From: Roseicitreum antarcticum | Lineage (GTDB): Bacteria; Pseudomonadota; Alphaproteobacteria; Rhodobacterales; Rhodobacteraceae | Assembly: GCF_014681765.1 (NCBI RefSeq) | Contig: NZ_CP061498.1 | Span: 3,113,501-3,177,500, forward strand | Reading direction: 5' to 3' | DNA: 64,000 bases | Part shown: one piece after another, positions 38,583-45,902 of the stretch | Layout: every line of letters begins with the position of its first letter | How positions within the stretch are numbered: the first letter of the stretch is position 1 | Program-made: the position numbers and the translations under genes | The notes under the pieces: generated by a model | Databases searched by the model: none | What the model saw: only the letters and a program-made list of their open reading frames with translations | Told to the model about the DNA's origin: nothing

Positions 38583-38966
38583 ATGGTGACCAATCTAGTA
38601 TCTATAACTCCTTCTGAACACGTCGTTTTTGACAGCCGTCGGCTGCGCAGCCTGTGTGCTGAATATGGTGTGCGCGGTGCTGAAGCGGTCGTTATGGACG
38701 CTGTCGAAGATATATCTGGCAGCCTGTTCGTCATTGAGACCGCCTGCCGCCGTGACCGCGTGTCCGAGATCCCGGCAACCGCGCGGCATGTGTCGCAGAT
38801 GGCGGCGGAAATCGGTATGCTCAGCCTTGCGCGCGTGGCACGCGATCTTGGCATCGTGGCGCAGCGGGGCGATATCGTGGCCTGCCGCGCGATCTGGGCG
38901 CGGGTCGTTCGCATCGGCGATCAGTCCCTGGCCAAGGTTTGGCAGGCCCCCGGCCTGTCGATGTAG
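38583..38966 (+). CDS. Small orphan protein, Hpt-like
   Basis: 127 residues, no signal peptide or membrane helix. The C-terminal half has ATARHVSQMAAEIGMLSLAR then VARDLGIVAQRGD, which follows the layout of histidine phosphotransfer domains (AH-x-LKG-x-A-x2-IG-x3-LA...L...GD), with a His in the right place but the LKG replaced by VSQ. So it is perhaps an Hpt-like helical bundle, possibly phosphorelay-related or degenerate. No histidine kinase or response regulator is adjacent. The downstream aminopeptidase is 152 bp away and may be independent. Confidence 0.6.
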   Translation: MVTNLVSITPSEHVVFDSRRLRSLCAEYGVRGAEAVVMDAVEDISGSLFVIETACRRDRVSEIPATARHVSQMAAEIGMLSLARVARDLGIVAQRGDIVACRAIWARVVRIGDQSLAKVWQAPGLSM

Positions 38967-39118
38967 GCGCGGGGTTGTTGGCTGACGCCCCGGCTGGGGC
39001 GGGTCAGGCGCAGGGCGAAGGCTGCATGCTGATTTATTGCCCTTGTGGGCGCGTGGGACCTGTAAACTCCTCCTGAAATTGCTTTAGACTGCGGATATTC
39101 GCTTTTCAGAAGGTCCGC

Positions 39119-40555
39119 ATGATGTCCCAGAACGCTCCCGCCATTGGCATCCATGAAATGATGCGCTTTGCCCCGCCGTCAGATGCGGCAGTGCCGCTGC
39201 ACGCAGTCTTTGCCGAGGATCTGGCGGCGTGGCGCGCGACGCTGCCCGACACTGCGCAGCACTGGCTGACCGCCACGGGTTTTGCCGCCCAGGCGGGGCA
39301 GGTGGCGCTGGTTCCGGGCGCCGATGGCGCGTTGGCTATGGCCGTGGTGGGGATGGGCGGGCCGCAGGACCGCGCGCGGTTGCGCTTTGTTCTTGGCGGC
39401 GCCGTGGCGCGGCTGCCTGCCTTGACCTTCTCTCTTGCCACCGATCTGCCGCCTGACTTGCGCGAGGCTGAGGTTCTGGGCTGGCTGCTGGCTGCCTATC
39501 GCTTCACCCGTTTCCGCCCCGTCACACCGCAAGAAATCGCACGCCTCGTTGCGCCTGAAGGCATCGACGCGCCCCGGTTGGAGGTGATGGCCCGGGCCGA
39601 GGCGCTGATCCGCGACCTTATCAACACCCCCGCCTCGCATCTGGGCCCGGAAGAGCTGGAGGGCGCGGCCCTCGCCGTCGCTGAACCCTTCGGCGCGCAG
39701 TTGCGCGTGATCAGGGGCGAAGATCTGTTGACGCAGAACTTCCCGCTGATCCATGCGGTGGGCCGCGCCGCCACCCGTGCGCCACGCCTGCTGGACATGA
39801 CATGGGGTGCGACAGGTCCGCAGATCACGCTGGTCGGCAAGGGGGTATGTTTCGACACTGGCGGGCTGAACCTGAAGCCCGGCGCCTCGATGGGGCTGAT
39901 GAAGAAGGACATGGGCGGCGCGGCGCATGTGCTGGGGCTGGCGCAGATGATCATGGCGCTGAACTGGCCGGTGCGGCTGCGCGTGCTGATCCCGGCGGTC
40001 GAGAATGCCGTTGCGGGCAATGCCATGCGCCCCGGTGATATTCTGATTGCGCGCAATGGCTTAAGCGTCGAGGTCAACAATACCGATGCCGAAGGGCGGC
40101 TGGTGCTGGCCGATGCGCTGAGCCTTGCCGACGAAGCCGCGCCCGACCTGCTGGTCTGCATGGCCACGCTGACCGGCGCGGCGCGGGTGGCGCTGGGCGG
40201 CGATCTGGCGCCGTTCTTTACCGATGACGTGGGCCTTGCCGCTGCCTTGATGCAGGCGGGCGGGCAGATGCACGATCCCGTGTGGCAGATGCCGTTCCAT
40301 GCCCCCTACGAGGCGCTGATCGAACCCGGCATCGCGGATCTGGATAATGCGCCTGCGGGCGGCATGGGCGGGGCGATCACGGCGGCGCTGTTCCTGCGCC
40401 GGTTTGTCGCGCAGACCCCGCGCTTCGTGCATTTCGATGTCTATGGCTGGCAAGCCAGCGCCGCTGCCGCGCGGCCAAAGGGCGGGCTGGGGCAGGGGGT
40501 GCGTGCCCTTCTTGCCGCGATCCCTGACGTGCTGGACGCGGACAAACAGGGGTGA
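39119..40555 (+). CDS. M17 leucyl aminopeptidase family protein
   Basis: 478 residues. The catalytic domain is C-terminal: GKGVCFDTGGLNLKPGASM (metal Lys and Asp), KKDMGGAAHVLG and NTDAEGRLVLADAL (metal-ligand Asp-Glu, catalytic Arg) are the M17 signatures. The N-terminal macro-like domain (about 1-160) is divergent. A two-zinc or manganese cytoplasmic exopeptidase that removes N-terminal residues. AAGG precedes two adjacent ATGs (39119, 39122). Its stop overlaps the GTG of the NlpC/P60 gene, so the two are coupled; the pairing suggests turnover of peptidoglycan-derived peptides. Confidence 0.93.
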   Translation: MMSQNAPAIGIHEMMRFAPPSDAAVPLHAVFAEDLAAWRATLPDTAQHWLTATGFAAQAGQVALVPGADGALAMAVVGMGGPQDRARLRFVLGGAVARLPALTFSLATDLPPDLREAEVLGWLLAAYRFTRFRPVTPQEIARLVAPEGIDAPRLEVMARAEALIRDLINTPASHLGPEELEGAALAVAEPFGAQLRVIRGEDLLTQNFPLIHAVGRAATRAPRLLDMTWGATGPQITLVGKGVCFDTGGLNLKPGASMGLMKKDMGGAAHVLGLAQMIMALNWPVRLRVLIPAVENAVAGNAMRPGDILIARNGLSVEVNNTDAEGRLVLADALSLADEAAPDLLVCMATLTGAARVALGGDLAPFFTDDVGLAAALMQAGGQMHDPVWQMPFHAPYEALIEPGIADLDNAPAGGMGGAITAALFLRRFVAQTPRFVHFDVYGWQASAAAARPKGGLGQGVRALLAAIPDVLDADKQG

Positions 40556-41463
40556 GCGATCCGCGACTGACCCCCGCCAATGCCCACGTGGTGCATGACA
40601 GTCTGCGCGATCGGTTTCCCGAATTGCGCGCGGTCAGTGGCGTATGGGCGCGCGTCTTGGTGCCGGTGGCCGACCTTTGTGCCAGCCCCGGGGGGGGGCG
40701 CGCGCGCCAGATGCTGGCAGGCGCGCGGTTCCTGACGCTGGACCGGCAGGGCAACCACGTCTTTGGGCAGGCTGCCTATGACGGCTATGTCGGTTGGCTG
40801 GGCAGCGATGCACTGTGTCCGGACCATGGCGTGACGCACCGGATCAGTGCGTTGGCCAGCCACATCTATCCCAGCGCCGATATGAAGACCGGCCCCATCG
40901 GCTGGTTGCCGCATGGTGCTTTTGTCGGGGCGGCTTTGAACGGGGGGGCGGGGGATGCCGAAACCTCGGATGTCAGCGCCTCAGTCGACAGCAGTCGACA
41001 GGGCGGCGGCCACGCCAGCGCCAGGCATTTTCTGGCCTTGCACGGCGGAGGCTATGTCCCCGCGCAGCATCTGGCACCGTTGACAGCCGCCGCGCCGGAT
41101 CTGGTGGATGAGGCGATGCGCTTCCTTGGTGTGCCCTACCTATGGGGGGGCAACAGCCCGATGGGGATTGATTGCTCCGGCCTCGTACAGGCGGCCTTCC
41201 GGGCCTGCGGGGCGGCGTGTCCTGGCGACAGTGACCTGCAGCGTGCGACCCTCGGCACGGTGCTGGACACGGGCGGGACACCGCAGCGCGGCGACCTGAT
41301 CTTTTGGGATGGGCATGTGGGCTTTTGTGCCGGGCCAGACCAATTGCTGCACGCCAATGCCCATCATATGGCGGTGACACTGGAAAACCTGTCTGCTGCT
41401 TGCGAGCGCATCGCGGCGGCCGGTGTCGGCCCGGTCCGGGCGATCCGGCGGCTGCCGATCTGA
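40552..41463 (+). CDS. NlpC/P60 (C40) peptidase with SH3-like N-terminus
   Basis: 303 residues from a GTG overlapping the aminopeptidase stop. Residues 25-175 comprise two SH3b-like segments; the C40 domain follows with PYLWGGNSPMGIDCSGLVQ (catalytic Cys208), RGDLIFWDGHVGFCA (His255) and LLHANAHHM. No signal peptide, so it is likely cytoplasmic, cutting gamma-D-glutamyl-diaminopimelate bonds of imported muropeptides (YkfC-like), which fits its coupling to an aminopeptidase. A low-complexity insert (ETSDVSASVDSSRQGGG, about 137-153) contains a 10-bp duplication (CAGTCGACAG twice near 40981-41000), apparently a recent slippage. Confidence 0.9.
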   Translation: MSDPRLTPANAHVVHDSLRDRFPELRAVSGVWARVLVPVADLCASPGGGRARQMLAGARFLTLDRQGNHVFGQAAYDGYVGWLGSDALCPDHGVTHRISALASHIYPSADMKTGPIGWLPHGAFVGAALNGGAGDAETSDVSASVDSSRQGGGHASARHFLALHGGGYVPAQHLAPLTAAAPDLVDEAMRFLGVPYLWGGNSPMGIDCSGLVQAAFRACGAACPGDSDLQRATLGTVLDTGGTPQRGDLIFWDGHVGFCAGPDQLLHANAHHMAVTLENLSAACERIAAAGVGPVRAIRRLPI

Positions 41464-41589
41464 GATCAGGCGTGTCGCGGTGCGCTGCTGGAAGCATGGT
41501 GAAAGCCGCTTGGCTGAATTCCGACACGGCACCTTGGCACGCGCTGCCAGAGCGCTGGGGCGCAGTTTGGCGTGCTGGTGGTTTGCCCA

Positions 41590-41622
41590 GACGGGGCCTT
41601 TCGCCCAGGGTAAGGCCCCGTC
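41590..41622. terminator. Hairpin between convergent genes
   Basis: Perfect 11-bp stem GACGGGGCCTT / AAGGCCCCGTC with an 11-nt loop between the C40 peptidase and DUF2794 genes; it overlaps the DUF2794 stop. No strong T-run follows, so the terminator call is tentative. Confidence 0.5.
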
Positions 41623-41971
41623 AGTCGCTTGTTGACACACTGCGGATCAGCTTACGCTCCAGCACGCGCAACACGGTTTGCAGATCATGTCCGCGCCGCA
41701 AGATCTGGCCGCCCGGCGCGATCACGGCGAACATGCCTTGTTTCGCCCGCAAGCGGGGGTGTTTCTCAATCCGGTACAGCGGGTGTTCCGCCGTGCGGCG
41801 AAACACCGAAAACACCGCCCGGTCGCGCAGGCAGGAGATGCCGTAGTCCCGCCATTCGCCCGCGGCGACCATCTGGCCATAAAGCCGAAGGATCGCACCA
41901 AGCTCCCGGCGGTCAAAACTGACCTGTTCATCCTCACTTGACCCACGATCGGGCACAGATTGCATGTTCAT
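41621..41971 (-). CDS. DUF2794 family protein
   Basis: About 116 residues. SFDRRELGAILRLYGQMVAA and GEWRDYGISCLRDRAVFSVF followed by PLYRIEKHPRL match DUF2794, a small alphaproteobacterial family of unknown function without membrane segments. The frame extends to 42007; ATG 41971 (MNMQSV) is preferred since CGGG lies just upstream, but ATGs at 42007 and 41983 are possible. It is monocistronic, convergent with the C40 peptidase gene. Confidence 0.85.
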   Translation of the reverse strand: MNMQSVPDRGSSEDEQVSFDRRELGAILRLYGQMVAAGEWRDYGISCLRDRAVFSVFRRTAEHPLYRIEKHPRLRAKQGMFAVIAPGGQILRRGHDLQTVLRVLERKLIRSVSTSD

Positions 41972-42163
41972 AACCCGTAGCATGTCGCGCCTGCGCGCCG
42001 AAATCAAGATTTCTGCGCAGGCTTGCGTCGTGGCGTATTCAAAACTGCCCCTTTAAGTGACATTAAAGTGAAGCAGGTCCTAACGCGCTAACCAACGGGC
42101 GGGCGGATCGTGTAGTATGGGTTTCCGTGTATGAGTCGCGGTGTTGCGGGTAGGGGTTTCTTG

Positions 42164-42676
42164 ATGGCGATGTCTCAAGCAGATGTGGTTTTGCACGCGG
42201 GTGCGACCAGGTGGCCGTTTGCCGGGCGCGGTCTGGTGCGCAGAGGCTTTTGCGCCATGCTGGCGGCGCTGTTGGTGGCAAGCGTGGCGGCGGTACCGGT
42301 GCGCGCCCAGCAGGCCAGCAACCCGGTGGTGGCGGAACGCATGCGTCTGATGTCAGATATCGGCGCCGCCTCGAAGATCATGGGCGATATGGTCAGCGGG
42401 CGTTCCGCGTTCGATGCCGCACGCGCCGCGCAGGCGGCTTCGACGCTGGCGCAGCTGTCGTCCCGGGTGCCCGATGCCTTCACCGCGAATGAGACCGACC
42501 CGGCGAGCGAGGCTTTGCCTTCGATCTGGGCGAACTGGTCCACCTTCACGGCCCGCGCTGATGCGATGCGCACGGCGGCCCAGAATATTGACACATCGTC
42601 GGAGGGCGGGCTGCGTGCCGGGCTGGCAGAGCTGGGCGGCGCCTGCCGCGCCTGCCACACCACGTTCCGGGAATAG
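42164..42676 (+). CDS. Exported cytochrome c'/c-556-like protein
   Basis: 170 residues. A hydrophobic signal (FCAMLAALLVASVAAVPVRAQ) directs export; the haem motif CRACH sits at the extreme C-terminus (CRACHTTFRE), as in class II cytochromes c (c', c-556), and the body is a helical bundle. It should carry a periplasmic haem c for electron transfer or NO/redox sensing. ATG 42164 is preferred because AGGGG is 7 nt upstream; the first ATG at 42131 lacks such a site, and a GTG at 42236 would leave a shorter, more typical signal. The 11-mer AGTATGGGTTT at 42114-42124, shared with copy B of the 47-bp element, lies just upstream. Confidence 0.85.
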   Translation: MAMSQADVVLHAGATRWPFAGRGLVRRGFCAMLAALLVASVAAVPVRAQQASNPVVAERMRLMSDIGAASKIMGDMVSGRSAFDAARAAQAASTLAQLSSRVPDAFTANETDPASEALPSIWANWSTFTARADAMRTAAQNIDTSSEGGLRAGLAELGGACRACHTTFRE

Positions 42677-42776
42677 AAGCAGCGGCGGCACGCGCAGCAC
42701 TTGGCGCGTGCGGTTCTTTATGCCAGAGGGGGCGCCAAGGGACTGACCTGTCCCGGCTGACCTGTGGAACCAGACG

Positions 42777-43268
42777 ATGACTGACATGACCCTGCGCCCT
42801 GTAGCCCCGGCTGATGACCCGGCCCTGTGGGACATGCTGCGCCCGGTTTTTCGCGCGGGCGACACATATGCGGTGGACCCTGGTATCGCGCGTGATGCGG
42901 CATTGCGCTACTGGCGCGCGGGCAGCCACACTGCCTTTGTCGCCGAGGACGGGACGACCCCACTTGGCACCTACTACATCTGTCCCAACCAACAGGGATT
43001 TGGCGCGCATGTGTGCAATTGCGGCTTTGTCACCGCAGCACAGTCTGCCGGACGCGGCGTGGCGCGGGCGATGCTGAACCATGCGCTGGACACCGCGCGG
43101 GCCAGCGGCTACCGGGCGATGCAGTTCAACTTTGTCGTGGAAACCAATGCCCGCGCGGTTGCGCTTTGGACGCGGGCGGGGTTTGATACGGTCGGTCGCC
43201 TGCCAGGCGCATTCCACCATCCCGCGCATGGTTTCGTCGATGCGCTGGTGATGTATAAAACCCTGTGA
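42777..43268 (+). CDS. GNAT-family N-acetyltransferase
   Basis: 163 residues. Acetyl-CoA loop AGRGVARAML, strand VCNCGFVTAAQ before it and FVVETNARAVALWTRAGFDTVG after it form a standard GNAT core. It contains RP-VAPAD-type acidic N-terminus common to RimI-like enzymes. Acceptor unknown. It lies 12 bp before the NYN-domain gene, so the two are likely cotranscribed. Confidence 0.88.
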   Translation: MTDMTLRPVAPADDPALWDMLRPVFRAGDTYAVDPGIARDAALRYWRAGSHTAFVAEDGTTPLGTYYICPNQQGFGAHVCNCGFVTAAQSAGRGVARAMLNHALDTARASGYRAMQFNFVVETNARAVALWTRAGFDTVGRLPGAFHHPAHGFVDALVMYKTL

Positions 43269-43280
43269 AAGGAGGCCGCT

Positions 43281-44009
43281 ATGGCCCGTGCCGGTATCCC
43301 GCTTCTCGCGGTTTTGATTGACGCCGACAATTCCTCGCCCAAATGGGCCGAGGCGATTTTCGATGAGATTGCCAGTCTGGGTGAGGCCTCGGTCCGCCGG
43401 ATCTATGGCGATTTTTCCAGCCCGCATTCGCGCGGCTGGCAGGAGAAACTGCCGTTTCTGGCGCTGGTGCCCCACCATCAGCCCGCCAATACGGTGGGCA
43501 AGAATTCCAGCGATATTGCCCTTGTGATCGACGCGATGGACCTGCTGCATTCGGGCCGGTTCGACGGTTTCGTGCTGGTCTCCAGCGACAGCGACTTTAC
43601 GCGCCTGGCGTCGCGCATCCGCGAACAAGGGCTGGATGTCTACGGCATCGGCCAGCAAAAAACCCCCGAGGCGTTCCGCAAGGCCTGCAAGCGTTTCATC
43701 TTCGTGGAAAACATCCTGGCGGAGGCAGAGCCCGAGAGCGACCCCGATCCCGTCACCCGCACCGCGCGGCCCACCAAGCTGCCGCCCGCCGACGCTGCCC
43801 CGCTGATCCGCGCCGCGATGAAGGCTGCGGGGGATGAGGATGATTGGGTCGGCCTGGGCCCCATCGGGCAATACATCACCACCGCGCATCCTGATTTCGA
43901 CAGCCGCAACTACGGCTGCTCCAAACTCAGCGAACTTATCGCGCGCGCGGGCCCCTTCGAGGTGAAGAAGGGCATGGGCAACCACATGCTGGCCCGCGTG
44001 AAACCGTAA
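43281..44009 (+). CDS. NYN-domain (PIN-like) protein with C-terminal LOTUS/OST-HTH domain
   Basis: 242 residues. The NYN domain (about 1-145) has the acidic metal site: LIDADN, SSDIALVIDAMDLLHS and VSSDSDFTRLASRI. The C-terminal LOTUS-type winged helix (about 165-242) has LIRAAMKAA and WVGLGPIGQYI...RNYGCSKLSELI. NYN proteins are putative ribonucleases (LabA/Vpa0982 type), and LOTUS domains bind RNA/G-quadruplexes in eukaryotes; a role in RNA processing is inferred. It lies just upstream of smpB, the trans-translation factor, though in a gap of 45 bp and with AAAGGAGG-like signals before its own start. Confidence 0.9.
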   Translation: MARAGIPLLAVLIDADNSSPKWAEAIFDEIASLGEASVRRIYGDFSSPHSRGWQEKLPFLALVPHHQPANTVGKNSSDIALVIDAMDLLHSGRFDGFVLVSSDSDFTRLASRIREQGLDVYGIGQQKTPEAFRKACKRFIFVENILAEAEPESDPDPVTRTARPTKLPPADAAPLIRAAMKAAGDEDDWVGLGPIGQYITTAHPDFDSRNYGCSKLSELIARAGPFEVKKGMGNHMLARVKP

Positions 44010-44054
44010 GCGCATCTGGACAGCCGGCCCCGCAATCCCTATTTGCAAGGGATC

Positions 44055-44528
44055 ATGGTACAGAAATCAGACCCCAACTATAAAGTCATCGCCGAAAACC
44101 GCCGCGCGCGGTTTGATTACGCGATTGAAGATGACATCGAATGCGGCATCATCCTGGAGGGGTCCGAGGTGAAGTCCCTGCGTATGGGCGGTGCCAACAT
44201 CGCCGAAAGCTATGCCAGCGTGGAAGAGGGAGAGTTGTGGCTGATAAACAGCTACGCCGCCCCCTACAAGCAAGCGAAGACCTTCGGCCATGACGAACGC
44301 CGCAAGCGCAAGCTGCTGGTCAGCCGCAAAGAACTGTCGAAGCTCTGGGCGGCGACGGCGAAGGACGGCATGACGCTGGTGCCGATCGTGATGTATTTCA
44401 ACCATCGCGGGCTGGTGAAGCTGAAGATCGGCATTGCCAAGGGCAAGAAGCTGGCGGACAAACGCGCCACCGAGGCCAAACGCGACTGGGATCGCCAGAA
44501 GCGGCGCCTGATGAAGGAACTGGGCTGA
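44055..44528 (+). CDS. smpB: SsrA-binding protein SmpB
   Basis: 157 residues. [33 protein letters not shown] and the basic tail [16 protein letters not shown] are diagnostic. SmpB delivers tmRNA to stalled ribosomes. The ATG at 44055 is chosen over TTG 44043 for its AAGGG and because family members start near the PNYK motif. tmRNA itself is not in the window. Confidence 0.97.
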   Translation: MVQKSDPNYKVIAENRRARFDYAIEDDIECGIILEGSEVKSLRMGGANIAESYASVEEGELWLINSYAAPYKQAKTFGHDERRKRKLLVSRKELSKLWAATAKDGMTLVPIVMYFNHRGLVKLKIGIAKGKKLADKRATEAKRDWDRQKRRLMKELG

Positions 44529-44730
44529 GGCAGGCGCGGGTCCGGTGCATGGCTGCCCGCCGGTGGGCCGTCGCGAGAGCTGCGCGAAGCCTTTCCACAG
44601 ATGGACGCACGCCTCCTTTCGCCTTGGGATCACGCCCACGATAACGTGACTTCTGCCACGGAGGCGCGTCGTCGCACAATACCCGGCCCGGCGCTACATT
44701 TTCCAAAATACCAAAAGGAAAGCCGCGTTC

Positions 44731-45852
44731 ATGCCCACAATGCCCACCAACCTCAGCGATCTTGTGCTGATTGGCGGCGGGCATACCCATGCGCTGGTCC
44801 TGAACGCCTGGGCGGGCGACCCGCTGCCCGGCGTGCAGCTGACCCTCATCAACCCCGGCCCGGGCGCGCCCTATACCGGCATGCTGCCGGGCTATATCGC
44901 CGGACATTATGCGCGCGAGGATTTGCAGATCGACCTTTCGCGCCTGTGTGAACGGGCGGGCGCGCGATTGGTTCAGGGCCGTGCGCAAGGGATCGACCGC
45001 GCGGCGCGTATGATAGATGTGCCGGGGCATCCGCCCCTGCGCTATGACGTGGCGGCGTTGGATATTGGTATCACATCAGACATTCCCAGCCTGCCGGGCT
45101 ATGCCGATCACGCGCAATCCGCCAAGCCGCTTGGCAGCTATGCCGCAGCGTGGGCAGGGTATCTGGACCGTTTGCGCGCGGGCACTGCCGATCCGCGCAT
45201 CGCCATCATCGGTGGCGGTGTGGCGGGGGTGGAACTGGCCATGGCAATGGCCTTCCGGTTGCGCGACCATGCGGGCGCGGAGGTGACGGTGCTGGAGGCC
45301 GCGCCGAATGCGCTGCCCGCCGTGGGGCGTGGCGCGCGGGCGCGGCTGTTGCGGCACATGGCGGGCTTTGGCATCGCGGTGCGCACCAACGTGCGTGTGG
45401 TCGCGGTCGATGCGGACGGGGTGCAGCTGGCCGATGGCGGCCGGGTAGCGGCAAGTCTGGTGCTGGGCGCGGCTGGATCGCGTCCGCAAGACTGGCTGCG
45501 CGATACCGGGCTGGCGCTGAGCGACGGCTATGTTGACGTCACGCCGTCCCTGCAATCCGTGTCAGACCCCCGGATCTTTGCAGTCGGAGATTGTGCCCAC
45601 ATGGTCCATGCGCCCCGGCCAAAGGCGGGCGTTTATGCCGTGCGCCAGGCGCCGCTCTTGCGGCAAAACCTGCGTGCCGCGCTGGGGGCGGGGGCGTTCC
45701 GCGCCTACCACCCACAGCGCGATTACCTGAAGCTGATCTCATTGGGCGACCGCAGCGCGCTGGCCGACAAATGGGGCCTGCCGCTGGAAGGGCGCTGGCT
45801 GTGGTGGTTGAAGGACCGGATCGACGCGCGGTTCATGGGGCAGTTCCGCTGA
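44731..45852 (+). CDS. FAD-dependent pyridine nucleotide-disulfide oxidoreductase (NDH-2-like)
   Basis: 373 residues. The N-terminal FAD motif is LVLIGGGHTHALVLNAW; a second dinucleotide fold reads IAIIGGGVAGVELAMAMA; GDCAHM near the C-terminus binds FAD. The GGGHTH form and LTLINPGPGAPYTGMLPGYI are characteristic of the oxidoreductase that is fused to selenide,water dikinase (SelD) in many bacteria; here the frame stops with no SelD domain. No membrane helix. It may reduce quinones or act in selenium metabolism, but neither is shown by sequence. It is separated from the ABC genes, which run in the other direction. Confidence 0.87.
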   Translation: MPTMPTNLSDLVLIGGGHTHALVLNAWAGDPLPGVQLTLINPGPGAPYTGMLPGYIAGHYAREDLQIDLSRLCERAGARLVQGRAQGIDRAARMIDVPGHPPLRYDVAALDIGITSDIPSLPGYADHAQSAKPLGSYAAAWAGYLDRLRAGTADPRIAIIGGGVAGVELAMAMAFRLRDHAGAEVTVLEAAPNALPAVGRGARARLLRHMAGFGIAVRTNVRVVAVDADGVQLADGGRVAASLVLGAAGSRPQDWLRDTGLALSDGYVDVTPSLQSVSDPRIFAVGDCAHMVHAPRPKAGVYAVRQAPLLRQNLRAALGAGAFRAYHPQRDYLKLISLGDRSALADKWGLPLEGRWLWWLKDRIDARFMGQFR

Positions 45853-45902
45853 AGGTTGCGTAACCGCGCGTCTTGCCGTCCGGGGCGGGGGGCTGTCCGC
45901 CG

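Noticed and set aside
42546-44048. 500-codon minus-strand frame across the cytochrome, GNAT and NYN genes
   Set aside because: It spans three well-supported genes on the other strand and resembles nothing.
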